DNA of 64,000 nt from Haematobia irritans (GCF_050003625.1 NC_134398.1:68270891-68334890); one strand, 5' to 3'. Counted from the stretch's first letter, positions 1 to 10,892 are shown. The notes: generated by a model from the sequence alone, not told the origin. Made by a program: numbers and translations.

Positions 1-83
1 TGATTCCATAATCGTCAACGAAATGCTAGAAAAATTATGGACATGAAAACTGTCACCAACCATCCCAATCCACCTCACATGCA

Positions 84-1035
84 ACACGTACGTACGTTTA
101 CTACATGGACGGCAGAAGTGCGCAGGCAGTTGAATATCAGAGTCGATGGAGTAATAATTCCGACCACAAATTACCCCAAGATTCTTGGGGTCACATTCGA
201 CAGCCTTTTTAGGTCATCTGCCCATGCCACTGCAATTTGTAATAAGCTCCGTGGTAGAAACAAGGTCCTCAAGTCACTAGCCGGCAGTACTTGGGGTGCG
301 GACAAAGAAACCTTGCTAACTACTTATAAGGCAATTGGCCGGTCAGTGGTAAACTATGCAGCGCCAGTGTGGACACCGCAGACCAGTGATACGCAGTGGA
401 ATAACATACAAACCTGCCAGCACGCTGCTCTTAGAACTGCGACTGGGTGTCTCCGCAGCACACCCCTGGATCACCTTTATGTGGAGACAAAGATCATCCC
501 TGTGCGAAGACACAACTACATGTTGTCAAAGCAGTATCTCCTGGGTTGTTATCGCAGTAATCATCCAAACCACCATCTTATGGATACACAACCACCACCC
601 AGGAACGTAAGGGTTGATATACATAATCTAGAGCGCGAGATCCAGCGCTATAAAAGAGAGCCTCTAGATCAAGCAGCGTACCAGGCAGGTTTGAACAGGA
701 TTCATGAGGATACTGTAGCTGAAGCGGTGAGAAGCTACAAGGTTAATCCTGTTCTTGGAGTCCGACCACCGCCCATAGCACCGGAGGAAAGAGACCTCCC
801 ACGGCAGACTAGGGTAGTTTTGGCCCAATTAAGATCAGGCAAGTGCAGCCGCCTCAATTCCTACTTATCGGTGATTGATAGCAGCGTAGCTGACGTTTGT
901 CCAATTTGCAACCAAGGGCCACACGACACGCGTCATCTTTTCTCTTGCCCAGCCAAACCAACCCGACTTACCACCAGATCACTCTGGACACACCCCATCT
1001 TAGTCGCAGAGTTCCTTGATCTGCCAACAAGCTGA
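84..1035 (+). pseudogene. C-terminal part of a LINE reverse transcriptase (ORF2)
   Basis: One open frame to a TGA at 1033-1035 with no internal stop. It carries the post-RT region typical of Jockey-superfamily LINEs: PKILGVTFD at the RT thumb, then KAIGRSVVNYAAPVW and AALRTATGC. It ends in a cysteine/histidine motif CPICNQGPHDTRHLFSC. No RNase H domain is present. The catalytic RT core (YADD) is missing through 5' truncation. The open frame extends upstream to 37, but the first residues come from gypsy flank. The clade within Jockey/LOA is uncertain. Confidence 0.8.
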
Positions 1036-1094
1036 TGTACCAAGCGTATAACATGAAATGGATGAGATCACAATAAACTGTTACAACAACAACA
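84..1094 (+). mobile_element. 5'-truncated non-LTR retrotransposon (LINE), 3' end with (CAA)n tail
   Basis: The element ends in 3' UTR followed by a short ACAACAACAAC tail (about 1083-1094). It is flanked by a 12-bp direct repeat ACCTCACATGCA at 72-83 and 1095-1106, the expected target-site duplication of a 5'-truncated LINE insertion. Gypsy Gag-region sequence lies on both sides. Only the last third of ORF2 was copied. Confidence 0.82.
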
Positions 1095-1106
1095 ACCTCA
1101 CATGCA

Positions 1107-1655
1107 TCCAACCTCAGTAATATTGATGAAAAACAACGACTAAACAACCCATTCATTCCATTTCAAGCAGCCCATATCCATTATCGGAACAGTTAACTTC
1201 TAATTTTGTGGAGATTACTGCAAATTTGGCTGATCGACTGGTAAAGTATCTCTTGAAGTAGAAGAGATACGAAAGAAATCGATCAATGAGGACAGATCCA
1301 GCAACGGCAACAATCTACCACCTCATCGCAACATACCAAATGGTGTTGCTGGTATCATCTTAAATTCGGAAATAAGGCTTCAAAGTGCGTTGAACATTTT
1401 TTCAAAAAACATAACGATCGAAATTTAAACAAAACAATCCCATTATTGCGAAAACTAATAAAGGGATTTCTGAGATTAAATCAAGTCGTCTCTTCGTGAA
1501 CGAATTCTATTAACAACGTAGATACCGGTGTTGTAGTATCGGTCATTCCAGTTTCAACATTCGGAGATGTAGGCAAACCTACAGGAACTGCTCCGCCAAC
1601 GGAAAAACAATAGGAACGTTTGGAACTAAGTTTCTAGAAATTAATCTTGGCCTTA
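1107..1655 (+). pseudogene. Gypsy Gag C-terminus and protease, degraded
   Basis: Read in shifting frames, this stretch shows the gypsy Gag end motif CWYHLKFGNKASKC (about 1320-1390) and a retroviral-type protease core VDTG with VSVIP (about 1517-1550). It then reaches GTFGTKFLEINLGL immediately before the TTA-target MITE at 1656. Several stops and frameshifts are present. The protease resumes after the MITE. Confidence 0.7.
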
Positions 1656-2082
1656 TACGGTGTTCTCACCAAGCATGTTTTGGGATTTGAAATGTTTTCC
1701 CTTTATAAGCACTTCAAAACGAGTCGTTTTCGCCATACTAAAAAACAAGTTCAAAACACAAGTTTCCTCCAAAACACGTCAATTTTAGATTATGAACCCA
1801 GCTAATTTGGAATATGCCCGGATAACATACCCTATTCGAAATATATGTCAAAATATTGAAATAAGTTTCATGGAAAAAAAAAAAGAATAAACAAAGGCTT
1901 TTAAGAACATGGACATGTGAAAATAACATTATTTGGACATTGGTTGCATATATGTGAATTTCGAGTAAATGTGAATTTCTAGTTTCCATGGTAACTGTCA
2001 AACTAAAACATCTCAACCCGGTGTGAACGGTGAAATGTTTTGGAAAAACGAATGAGGAAAACGAGTCGGTGGGAACATAGCA
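1656..2082. mobile_element. PIF/Harbinger-like MITE, 427 bp
   Basis: Flanked by TTA at 1653-1655 and 2083-2085. Terminal inverted repeats are imperfect: TACGGTGTTCTCACC at the left and, reverse-complemented, TGCTATGTTCCCACC at the right, followed by similar GTTTT-containing sequence. A 3-bp TTA duplication is characteristic of PIF/Harbinger. It splits the gypsy protease: the frame reads ...INLGL before it and SRTFKFEFIVAEVKNAILGADFF-type sequence after it, which confirms the boundaries. No coding capacity. Confidence 0.78.
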
Positions 2083-2918
2083 TTAGCCGAACATTCAAAT
2101 TCGAGTTCATAGTAGCCGAAGTCAAAAATGCTATCTTAGGTGCAGATTTTTTTTTGAAAAATTCAATATAATAATAGTCATGCGTAAAAGGTTAATAAAT
2201 GTTGAGTCCATCGTTTTAGAGTCAGTTGGGACCGATGAGTTACAGTCGCTAAAATCTCAAACAAACTCCTTGATTTATTGAATCAATTTCCAGTAAAACA
2301 CAAAACAGTTCATAGAATTGAAAGGAAATGATCCATTTTCTAAACCACGACGGCTAGACCCAGTCAAATTAGACGTAACTAAACCTCAATTTAAATTCCT
2401 AGTAGAAAAAGGAATATGAAGACCCTCTAAATCGTCTATTCCGTCCCCCTTTCATCTGGTGCCGCAGAAACAACCTAATGACTGGAGACCGTGCAAGGAT
2501 TATCGCAGATTGAATTGCATTACCTGATAGATACCCAACACCACACATGCAGGATATCTCAATAGAATTCCGGGGAAAACATATATTTTCGAAACTCGAC
2601 TTAACCAAGGCATACCATCAAATTCCCATGGCCGAGGAAGACATCCACAAAACTGCCATTACAACACCATTTGGTATGTTCGAATTATTACAAATGCCCT
2701 TTGGACTGAGAAACAGTTCACAAACATTCCAAAGATTCCAAAGATTCATTAACGAGGAACTCTTCGGAATCGATTTTGCTTTCGCATATATCGACGACGT
2801 TTTAATCGCTAGCGAAAGTCATCATATGAGACATCTAAGAACTGTATTTGAGCGTCTGGAAAAATACGATCTTAACATAAAAGCCGAAAAAAGTGTATTC
2901 GAGGTCTCGAGTTTAGAG
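2083..2918 (+). pseudogene. Gypsy protease end and reverse transcriptase core
   Basis: The protease ends with VAEVKNAILGADFF (about 2095-2155). A stop-containing linker is followed by [43 protein letters not shown] and the catalytic YIDD (in [12 protein letters not shown], about 2788-2820). The frame is open from 2547 to 2918, where the hAT element interrupts it inside the codons after VSSLE. Confidence 0.85.
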
Positions 2919-5031
2919 CAGGGCTGTGGAGTCGTGCCAATTTTGCTCGACTCCGACTCCAGCATTTTTCATCAGCTCGACTCCGGGTAATATAACTAAA
3001 TCTCATTTCAATTCCACTAATTTGAAGTTCTATTGTGGGGGTACCGTAAGTGGATCGATATAAAGTATCATATTTATTTATGTGTGCAAAAAAAGATCTT
3101 AATTTCACATTAGATGCCAATTGAACTCTATATTTCAAATTTAGGGCAATGTTTAATAAATAAAATAATGATATAAATACCCATCATAATATGAGAAGAT
3201 ACCAACAGTATATGTATTTGTGGACCAAAATTATTGATACTATCTCAAATCCTTTAAATTTGTTGCGAGGTATATAAAGGTTTATATTCCCATATGCATG
3301 AATTTGAATCTGAATCGATTTAGACAAAATTGTATATACTTCTACAAAATCTGTGTACTTTAAATTTAAATCTAACGTTATGGGACGTAACACAATTTTA
3401 ACAAACAATAAAAATGCAAGGAAAGTCTAAAGTCGGGCGGGCCGATTATAATATACTCTGCACAACTTTGTATTTAGATCTACATTTTGATAAAATTTGG
3501 GAAATATTTATAATTGTTTAGACAATTTCGCAAAAATGCATTTATGATTCATTCTTTGAAAAATTTGAAAATTTGAGTCATTTCTACAAGTTTTCGACTT
3601 AGCAGTGAGCATCAGTGAGCATACAATTTTGGAAAAATTTTTGTCTAATAAATAAAATTTTGCAAAATTTTCTACAGAAACAAAATCTTGACTAAATTTT
3701 CTATAGAAATAAAATTTTGGCAAAATTTTTTATAGAAATCAAATTTTGACCAAATATATAGAAATAAAATTTTGAATAAAATTTTTATAGAAATAAAATT
3801 TGGCAAACATTTTTATAGAAATAAAAGTTTGAAAAAGTTATCAATAGAAATACAATTTAAAAAAAATGTGTAGCAAACAAAATTTTCTATAGAAATAAAA
3901 TTTTGCAAAATAACATATTCTATAGAAACAAAATTTTGACTAAATTTTATATAGAAAAACATATTTCTATAGTAAGAAAATTTCGAATACATTTTTTATA
4001 GAAGTGAGCATCAGTAAGAAAAAAAATTTTGAGAAAATTTGCTATAGAAATAAAATTTGACAATTTTTTTCTTATAGAAATAAAATTTGAAAAAATTATC
4101 AATAAAAATACAATTTTAGAAAAATTTTTGTGTATTAAACAAAATTCTGCAAAATATTCTACAGAAACAAAATGTTGACAAATTTTTTATAGAAATTAAA
4201 TTTTGACAAAATTTTCTAATAAAAAAATTTATTACTATAAAATTTTGGCAAAATTTTCTATAGAAATAAAATTTTGACCAAATTTTCTAATAAAAAATCT
4301 ATTACTATAAAATTTTGGAAAATTTTTCTATAGAAATAAAATTTTGCCTAAAATTTTTATAGAAATAAAATATCAATAGAAATAAAATTTAAAAAAAATT
4401 TGTGTAACAAACTTTTGCAAAATTTTCTATAGAAATAAAATTTTGCAAAATATTCTATAGAAACAAAATTTTGACTCAATTTTCAATAGAAATAAAATTT
4501 TGACTAAATTTTCTATAGAAAAAATATTTCTATAGTAATAAAATATTGAATAAATTTTTTATAGAAATAAAATTTTGACAAAATTTGCTATAGAAGCAAA
4601 ATTTTGACAAAACTTTTTATAGAAATAACATTTTGACAAAATTTTCTATAAAAAACAACATTGAAAAAATTGTCTGCCAATATTCAACATATGTATATGG
4701 CCTTAAAATAAAATGTAAAAAAAAATAATTTCGGGTATTAAAATGGATCGATACAGCCCATCTTCTAGTCTAACATTCTAGGAAACATCAAAAGATAGCC
4801 GTAATTGGAAGTTGATTTTCATTTACAATCATGCTGTACATTGATCGAATGAATAACGTAATGGAAACTAATTTGCGTAAAAACTTGCTTAGTTACAAAA
4901 ATGTGAAGTGTTTTAAAAAATTTGGTTGAGCCGGAGTCGGAGTCGAGCAAAATTTTTACGACTCCGACTCCAGCAAAATCTTCAGACTCCGACTCCAAGA
5001 CTCCGACTCCGGCTCCGGCTCCACAGCCCTG
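2919..5031. mobile_element. Non-autonomous hAT transposon, 2113 bp
   Basis: Bounded by a perfect 8-bp duplication GTTTAGAG at 2911-2918 and 5032-5039. The left end reads CAGGGCTGTGGAGTCG and the right end, reverse-complemented, CAGGGCTGTGGAGCCG, which is the classical hAT terminus. Both subterminal regions contain many copies of the hexamer GGAGTC/GACTCC, as expected for transposase binding sites. There is no transposase. The interior contains a fragment of the M2 repeat (about 3130-3490) and an AT-rich minisatellite. Its length plus the 8-bp duplication is a multiple of three, so an open frame can appear to run across its right junction. Confidence 0.92.
3595..4675. repeat. Degenerate ~30-bp minisatellite (TATAGAAATAAAATTTTG-type)
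   Basis: About 1.1 kb of imperfect direct repeats of a unit resembling ATTTTCTATAGAAATAAA followed by ATTTTGACAAA, roughly 28-34 bp per unit, inside the hAT element. A shorter stretch of the same unit occurs at about 15780-15885. Units vary in sequence and spacing, so this is not a CRISPR array. Confidence 0.85.
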
Positions 5032-5039
5032 GTTTAGAG

Positions 5040-5891
5040 TTTTTAGGGTACCAAATATCTGCAGCAGGGATCAAACCTTCAGAAGAACGCGTTAAAGTTA
5101 CATCGTATGAAAAACCGAAGACTTTGACGAAGTTGCACAAATTCATTGGAATGGAGAACTATTACCACATATATATACCAATGATATCAAAACACCTATC
5201 ACCACTCCATGCAATGAGCACCAAGGCTTCTAACACAAAATCGAAAGGTCTCGTATGGAGTGAAGAACGCACAAAAGCGTTTGAGGCATTAAAACATACA
5301 TTTTCGAAGCAAACTTTGTTAATACACTTCAACAAGTCCTCACATTTAAGCTTAGCAGTAAATGCATCAAATGTGGCCATAGGAGCAGTGTTACAACAAA
5401 ACACAAGAGGATTGGTTGAACCGCTAGCCTACTTCTCCCGAAAGTTGTCGGAAGCTGAATACAAATATTCAACATTCGACAGGGAGTTACTAGCAATATA
5501 TTCCGCCATCAAACATTTTAAACACTTTCTAGAAGGAAGAGACTTCGTAATCTTCACAGACCATAAGCCTCTAAAGTTTGCCCTGACTTCAAAAGCAGAC
5601 CGAATGCCGCGACAAACTCGTCACTTAGAATACATTGCTCAACTTACATCGAAGATATACTACATAAAAGGGAAAGATAATTTAGTCGCGGATATGTTAT
5701 CCAGACTACCAGAACTTGATGAAATATGCCCCAACGACATCAACTTTAAGCAACGTCTTAGGGAACAGGAAAAGGATAATAAGTTACAGGTGACAGTATC
5801 AAATAACATAACTGGAAATAATCTGAAACAATTTGGGATCCCGGCCCTCACTGGAAAAATATGGTGCGAAATTACGGCCGCAAAACCGTGA
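5040..5891 (+). pseudogene. Gypsy RT end and RNase H
   Basis: Open continuation of the RT frame after the hAT element: FLGYQIS, then the connection domain, then RNase H. RNase H shows LAVNASNVAIGAVLQQ (the position of the first catalytic Asp is Asn here), YFSRKLSEAE, STFDRELLAIYSAIKHF with the Glu, FVIFTDHKPL with an Asp, and KGKDNLVADMLSRL with the last Asp. The frame stops at 5889-5891. The Asp-to-Asn change in the DAS motif would probably inactivate RNase H. Confidence 0.85.
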
Positions 5892-6166
5892 CCCTACATT
5901 CCGCCTTCTTTGAGAAAGACAGTCTTCAATAATGCGCATTCCCTATCGCACTCAGGTGTAAGGCCTACGAGGAAAATGACTCTGACAAGTTATTACTGGC
6001 CCTCCATGAGGAAAGATATTAATGCATAGGTCGCAAATTGCATCAGCTGCCAAACGTCTAAGGTTCACATCCACACCAAAACTCCATCGCAAGATTTTAG
6101 CACATCAATATGGATTTAATTGGTCCTTTTCCAGTATCCGCTGGCATATAATAGATCGGTTTACTA
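5892..6166 (+). pseudogene. Gypsy integrase N-terminal zinc-binding region
   Basis: After a frameshift near 5890 the sequence reads PYIPPSLRK, then NNAHSLSHSGVRP and YWPSMRKDI. After an in-frame stop it continues CISCQTSKVH, giving the H..H..C..C arrangement of the retroviral integrase zinc domain. It ends at the TA target where the 6167-10890 element inserted, inside the motif that normally reads DRFTRWPE. Confidence 0.78.
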
Positions 6167-6695
6167 CACACAAAAAAAATTCACGAAAATTTTTCCAATT
6201 AAAATTTTAATTGAGTTTTAAAAAATATTCAATTAAAAATGTAATTGATTCAACAAATTTTTTAATTGAAACAAAAATCAATCACAAAAATAATAGTATC
6301 AATTAATTTTTTAATTGGATCAATTAACTTTTTAATTGACCTTCAATTAATTTTTTAATTGATACTATCATTTCTGTGATTGAAGACATTTCAATTAAAA
6401 ATTAATTGGATCAATTAATTTCGTGATTGAATCAAAAAAGTCTGGCAACGCCATGAGCGAATAGCTGATTTTATTGTGTAGCTCTGCAATAAATTAAATA
6501 AAAACGATAAAACCGAGCTTAAACAATATTAACGTGTGTTATTATAACTGATTATTGTGCTTTGGCTATTGGTGTAGCTGTCTTTATTGGAGTTCGAGTC
6601 AACAGTTCCTGCTATTTTCTTCAACTTACGTTTTAAGCTGATCAAAGTGCATTTGTTGCTGCTGTCAGTTTTATTTCTCACACGTGTCTCTAGCT

Positions 6696-7607
6696 ATGGC
6701 TCCGTCAAAAGATCCCCAAATTAAATGCCCAATGTGTGACAAGAGCGTTAACAACAAAAAAGGCTCAGTACAATGCTTTAATTGCTCGCTGTGGGTGCAT
6801 CTTGACTGTGCTGATATAACTGACCGACATCTTGCAGCCCTGCGTGAGTCCGCGTCATTGTTTTTTAAATGTGATGGGTGTGTGGAGAGTAACACCAGAG
6901 ATAATGGAGTAACAGGTGGTGACGTTACACTACATTCTAAAATTGATAAGATTCTGTCTGTGATGGAAGCTGACAAGCTGAGCTTAAATATGAAAATTGA
7001 CTCTATGGTTGCTGAAATTCGAAAAGAGTTGTCTGTGGCTGTTACTGACCTTCGTAAAGAAGTGGATGGTTGTAAAAATGATGTCGGTAAACTTAATGCT
7101 GTTTGTGGGAAAAAATTTGCAATGTGGTCAGTTGAAAGCAATTCTTTGCATCGGAAGATGAATAGACATGATATCAAAATTAATGGACTACCAGTTGGGC
7201 TGGAAAATCTTGTTGATTGTGTTGTTGCTATTGGACGTTTTTATGACGTCTCTCTTGAGACGAAGGATATGGCCAACGTTTTTTACATCAATAAAGGTCA
7301 GTCTGTGATTGTAAAGTTCCACTCAGTCCTTGTTCGAGATGAAATTATGTCTAAATACTTCAAATCAAAGGACCTAAAAGTTAAAGATGTTATTGTTGGT
7401 GAGCTTTGTAGCCGTGTTTACTTAGGTGATCACTTGACACCAGCAGCTAATCGTTTGAGCTTTTTATGTCGTCGAATTCTTAAAGAGAACAAAATATCTA
7501 AGTTTCTGCTGCTGCACTCTGATGATCCTAAGGCGAAGTTGACTTTCATTGATGGTTCTGTCTCTGTTTGTGGCTATGAAGACTGTGTGAAAATACTTAA
7601 CCAGTAG
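6696..7607 (+). CDS. LINE ORF1 protein with PHD-like zinc finger
   Basis: 303 codons from ATG 6696; an open frame extends to 6684 but starts with GTG there. Residues 11-62 carry Cys/His pairs C11-C14, C27-C30, H35-C38 and C59-C62, the C4HC3 layout of a PHD-like finger. A heptad-rich stretch (about 78-140) suggests a coiled coil, and a basic C-terminal domain follows. ORF1 proteins of this kind bind the element RNA. The frame is intact to the TAG at 7605-7607. The GTCTCTAGCTATGGCT context places the ATG right after an upstream stop, supporting the start. Confidence 0.85.
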   Translation: MAPSKDPQIKCPMCDKSVNNKKGSVQCFNCSLWVHLDCADITDRHLAALRESASLFFKCDGCVESNTRDNGVTGGDVTLHSKIDKILSVMEADKLSLNMKIDSMVAEIRKELSVAVTDLRKEVDGCKNDVGKLNAVCGKKFAMWSVESNSLHRKMNRHDIKINGLPVGLENLVDCVVAIGRFYDVSLETKDMANVFYINKGQSVIVKFHSVLVRDEIMSKYFKSKDLKVKDVIVGELCSRVYLGDHLTPAANRLSFLCRRILKENKISKFLLLHSDDPKAKLTFIDGSVSVCGYEDCVKILNQ

Positions 7608-7824
7608 ACCGTTTGGAGATGTTGCTTGGTATTACACTATGTACTTATGATCTCATAATATTGTTTTGTTACTATTCTATTGTTTTCTTTATACATTTTA
7701 TTTAATTTTATGTGAGCTGCATTAGTTTTAATGAATATTATGCATTTTTATTTAATTTTTTTCTATAATTTAATAACTATATTATGTTTTATAACATGGC
7801 TCCCCAAATTTTTTATACATTTTG

Positions 7825-10527
7825 ATGGATCTTGAGATAAATCTCGGCCCTTTGATCAGTAGCTCGGCCTATCTTAATAGGAAATTGAGGAATCATAGAC
7901 ACAATTTCACATTCGGACATCTCAATTGCCAAAGCATTCGTCCCTCTAGCTATAGTGTCACAATTGATGAGCTTAAAAACATTCTTGTTGATAGTGGAAT
8001 TGATGCTTTCGGTATATCAGAGACAGGGTTGAAGTCTAGTGTTTCAACTAAATCTGTATCTATTAATGGTTACTCATTTATTCGTAATGACCGTCCTGTG
8101 ACCAGGGGAGGCGGCGTTGGCATTTTTATATCTAGAAAGCTTAAATACAAGACTGTTTTTAAATCTGATAGCTTTGGTGACTGTGAGTCTTTGTTTCTTG
8201 AAATTCAACGAGGACCTGCTAGATTATTGTTTGGTGTCGTGTACCTACCTCATGGCAATCTTGATGAATTTGTCAATACGCATACTGATTTAATGTCGAG
8301 GTATTCGGAAATAGTTATTGTGATTTTAATGTTCAATATCTCTCAGTCCAATATTATGAGAAATGTCAGTCATGGCTTAGGCTTGTCGGTATCGCATAAT
8401 TGTTTGCCAACGCACTATGATGTTGCCCACAACACATGCTCTTTAATTGACTTCTTTCTATTGAGTAATCCAGCTAAGCTGAAACTTTCTTCTCAGGGTC
8501 AGTACGCTTCTATTTCGCATCATGCGCTGATTTTTGGATCTTATGATTTCGATATTACATATTTGAGTATATATGTTGAATTTCGTGACTATAGGCGTAT
8601 TAACTGGGATGGTATTATGAATTATTTGACTTCATTTGATTCTACTTCGTTATATGCTTCAATGGACGTTGATTTTCAGCTTTCTGTTATCAATGATATC
8701 ATTTCAAGTCTTTTCACTTTTGTTCCTCTTGTTCGTAGAAGTGTATATCATGTGAGGGATCCCTGGTTGAGCTCGAGGGAGGTTGTAGTTTCTAGGTCTT
8801 TAATGGACCTTGCTCATAGGGAGTATAGACAACATCCATCCGAGGATAATTTGCGTATTTTTAGACTTTATAGAAATAGGGCGAAGTCCATCATGAGGAA
8901 AATGCGAAGGGAGTATTGTATGCGTGATTTTGACCATATGTCTAATGCGCAGATGTGGAGTACGCTACGCTCTTATGGTTGTTTTGCGGAGGATGCTGTG
9001 CCAGAGGCAGATGTTGAAACTTTGAATGAGTTTTTTGTTGGCGACTCGGTTTCTAATTCCTTCAGTGATGATAGTATTGATGTGAGTGAGCGTTTTGATG
9101 AGTTCTCGTTCGATTGTATTTATGAGGATGATATTTATGATGCGGTTCAACGTGTTAGGTCTGGATCTGTAGGTGTCGATGGTATTCCAATTAAGTTTAT
9201 CAGGATTATTTTGCCCTATATTTTGAGATATATTTTATACTTATTCAATACTATCGTTACTACATCTGTTTACCCAATGGCTTGGAAACTAGCTAGGGTG
9301 GTTCACGTACCTAAGACGGCTAGATCTGGTAATATTGATAACTTTCGCCCCATAAGCATCTTGCCTGCACTATCTAAAATTTTTGAAAGTATAATATTGA
9401 AGACTACTCTGAACTTTGTTAATGATTGTGATACGATTAGTTCTCATCAGTATGGGTTCCGAAATGGATACAGTACCACCTCCAATCTTCTGCATATGAC
9501 TGATGCTATAAGAAGTGCTACTGATATTGGGTTATGTAGTAGTTTGGTTGCATTAGATTTGTCTAAGGCTTTTGACCGCATTGACCACCATAAACTAATA
9601 CGGAAACTAGCCACTAACTATCGATTTTCTATTACAGCACGTAGGCTTTTCAATTCCTATATTTCAGGCCGCAGTCAATATGTTCGTATTAGTGGAGTGA
9701 ATTCGTCTATACGTTCTGTTACCTCTGGAGTACCCCAGGGGTCCATACTTGGACCTCTTCTGTTCGTTCTTTTTATAAATGATGTTGTTAATCACATTGA
9801 TAACTCGCATTGCACACCATTTTTATATGCTGACGATATTCACCTACTCTTTAGTTGTACTAGTGTTGAAGGGTTACAGAGTCAGATCAATCGTACTATG
9901 GAAGTCATTAAATGTTGGCTGGATGATAATGGTTTGCATATTAATGCTCATAAGAGCAAAACATTGTGCTTCGGTTCGCAATGGGCTACACATCCTGAGT
10001 TTGTTATCTGTTATGATGGTGCAAGGATTGACATTGTTGAGAGCATGAGATGTCTTGGTGTTACAATTGATAATAGACTTGATTTTTCTGCCCATTTTAA
10101 TTTACTTACATCCAGGATCATATTACTGCTTCGTAGACTATATTCCACGAATTCTTATTTTCCCTGCAATATTAGGAAGAGGATAGCGTTAGGGTTGCTT
10201 ATGCCTCATGTGTACTATGGATTGGAAGTGACATCTGGTACATCAGCATCTAACTTCTCTCGAGTTCGCCAACTTGTACATACTATTGTTCGCTATGTAT
10301 ATAGACTTCGACGCCATGACCATGTGTCTCGTTTTGTATCATCATTTTTGGGTTTTCCATTTGATTCACTGGTTGATGTTAAGTTGTTGACCCTTTTTTA
10401 CGGGTTTATTAAGTCTGGATTGCCACCCCTTTTAAGAAGTTATTTTGTTTTTACCAGGACAAGTAGGAATCCCCAGATTCTGATTCCTAATATGCACAGT
10501 CAATTTTATGAACGATCATTTTGGTGA
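7825..10527 (+). CDS. LINE ORF2: endonuclease-reverse transcriptase, two local frame defects
   Basis: About 900 codons from ATG 7825. The N-terminal APE-type endonuclease shows HLNCQSIRP, SETGLK, GGGVGIFIS, VVYLPHG, PTHYD and SLIDFFLLS. RT motifs are complete: AWKLARVVHVPK, NFRPISILPALSKIFE, YGFRNGYSTT, LVALDLSKAFDRIDH, GVPQGSILGPLLFVLFIND and the catalytic YADD (FLYADDIHLLF). Two defects are seen. At 8322-8330 the endonuclease GDFN signature reads DFN only in the +1 frame, so the main frame has lost the catalytic Asp through nearby compensating indels. At the 3' end the frame stops at 10525-10527, while the conserved tail (VRVARLWNRLPLF...) continues in another frame to about 10634. No RNase H. 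Confidence 0.88.
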   Translation: MDLEINLGPLISSSAYLNRKLRNHRHNFTFGHLNCQSIRPSSYSVTIDELKNILVDSGIDAFGISETGLKSSVSTKSVSINGYSFIRNDRPVTRGGGVGIFISRKLKYKTVFKSDSFGDCESLFLEIQRGPARLLFGVVYLPHGNLDEFVNTHTDLMSRYSEIVIVILMFNISQSNIMRNVSHGLGLSVSHNCLPTHYDVAHNTCSLIDFFLLSNPAKLKLSSQGQYASISHHALIFGSYDFDITYLSIYVEFRDYRRINWDGIMNYLTSFDSTSLYASMDVDFQLSVINDIISSLFTFVPLVRRSVYHVRDPWLSSREVVVSRSLMDLAHREYRQHPSEDNLRIFRLYRNRAKSIMRKMRREYCMRDFDHMSNAQMWSTLRSYGCFAEDAVPEADVETLNEFFVGDSVSNSFSDDSIDVSERFDEFSFDCIYEDDIYDAVQRVRSGSVGVDGIPIKFIRIILPYILRYILYLFNTIVTTSVYPMAWKLARVVHVPKTARSGNIDNFRPISILPALSKIFESIILKTTLNFVNDCDTISSHQYGFRNGYSTTSNLLHMTDAIRSATDIGLCSSLVALDLSKAFDRIDHHKLIRKLATNYRFSITARRLFNSYISGRSQYVRISGVNSSIRSVTSGVPQGSILGPLLFVLFINDVVNHIDNSHCTPFLYADDIHLLFSCTSVEGLQSQINRTMEVIKCWLDDNGLHINAHKSKTLCFGSQWATHPEFVICYDGARIDIVESMRCLGVTIDNRLDFSAHFNLLTSRIILLLRRLYSTNSYFPCNIRKRIALGLLMPHVYYGLEVTSGTSASNFSRVRQLVHTIVRYVYRLRRHDHVSRFVSSFLGFPFDSLVDVKLLTLFYGFIKSGLPPLLRSYFVFTRTSRNPQILIPNMHSQFYERSFW

Positions 10528-10892
10528 GAGTTGCGCGTTTGTGGAATCGACTGCCACTATTTTTGCGCAATTTTTCTTTTCCAAAGAGGGTATTTAAAAT
10601 TAAGCTTATTGGCCACATTAACAGTGGGCAATAGTCCGTTACTACTGATTGGGCTATGAATTTTGTTTTTTTGAATTTTATTGATTTCGTTAATATTGCG
10701 GCTGGGGAGCCGTGGCTATTTCTATATATACTTATATATCTAATAATGGATTTGTGATATTATTATATACGTTTATTATTGTTATTATGCATATCAACTA
10801 TTGATAACTTGTAATATAGTTTATTGGCCCGTTGGGCTTATTGTATTACAGTGTGAAATAAATGAAATGAAATGAAATTTTTTTTGTGTGTA

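Larger units (their letters stand above)
6437..10876 (+). mobile_element. Nearly full-length CR1/Jockey-type LINE with two ORFs
   Basis: A 4.4-kb element inserted near the right end of the TA-target MITE. It has a ~250-bp 5' UTR, a PHD-finger ORF1, a 217-bp spacer, an ORF2 with endonuclease and RT, and a 3' UTR ending in a short ATGAAATGAAATGAAA tail (about 10861-10876). No clear target duplication was found. It is recent relative to its surroundings because both ORFs remain nearly open. Confidence 0.85.
6167..10890. mobile_element. TA-target MITE (~290 bp net) split by a LINE
   Basis: Flanked by TA at 6165-6166 and 10891-10892. The ends read CACACAAAAAAAATT (left) and AATTTTTTTTGTGTG (right), inverted. 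The left arm (6167 to about 6436) is built from repeated CAATTAATTTTTTAATTG-type motifs; only the last ~15 bp of the right arm lie beyond the LINE. A related uninterrupted copy is at 59780-60248. The gypsy integrase frame resumes directly after the right TA, which confirms the boundaries. Confidence 0.82.

Noticed and set aside
3595..4675. Regular repeats that might suggest a CRISPR array
   Set aside because: Units are imperfect, AT-rich, without constant spacers, and lie inside a eukaryotic hAT element.
4926..5039. Arg/Ser/Leu-rich N-terminus (RSRSR..., LRLRL...) of the open frame that runs into gypsy RT
   Set aside because: It is the hAT subterminal GGAGTC/GACTCC repeat read through into the gypsy frame. 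The 8-bp duplication at 5032-5039 marks the true junction, so it is not a fusion protein.
6671..7177. 168-codon open frame on the minus strand
   Set aside because: Shadow of LINE ORF1 on the opposite strand with no motif of its own.
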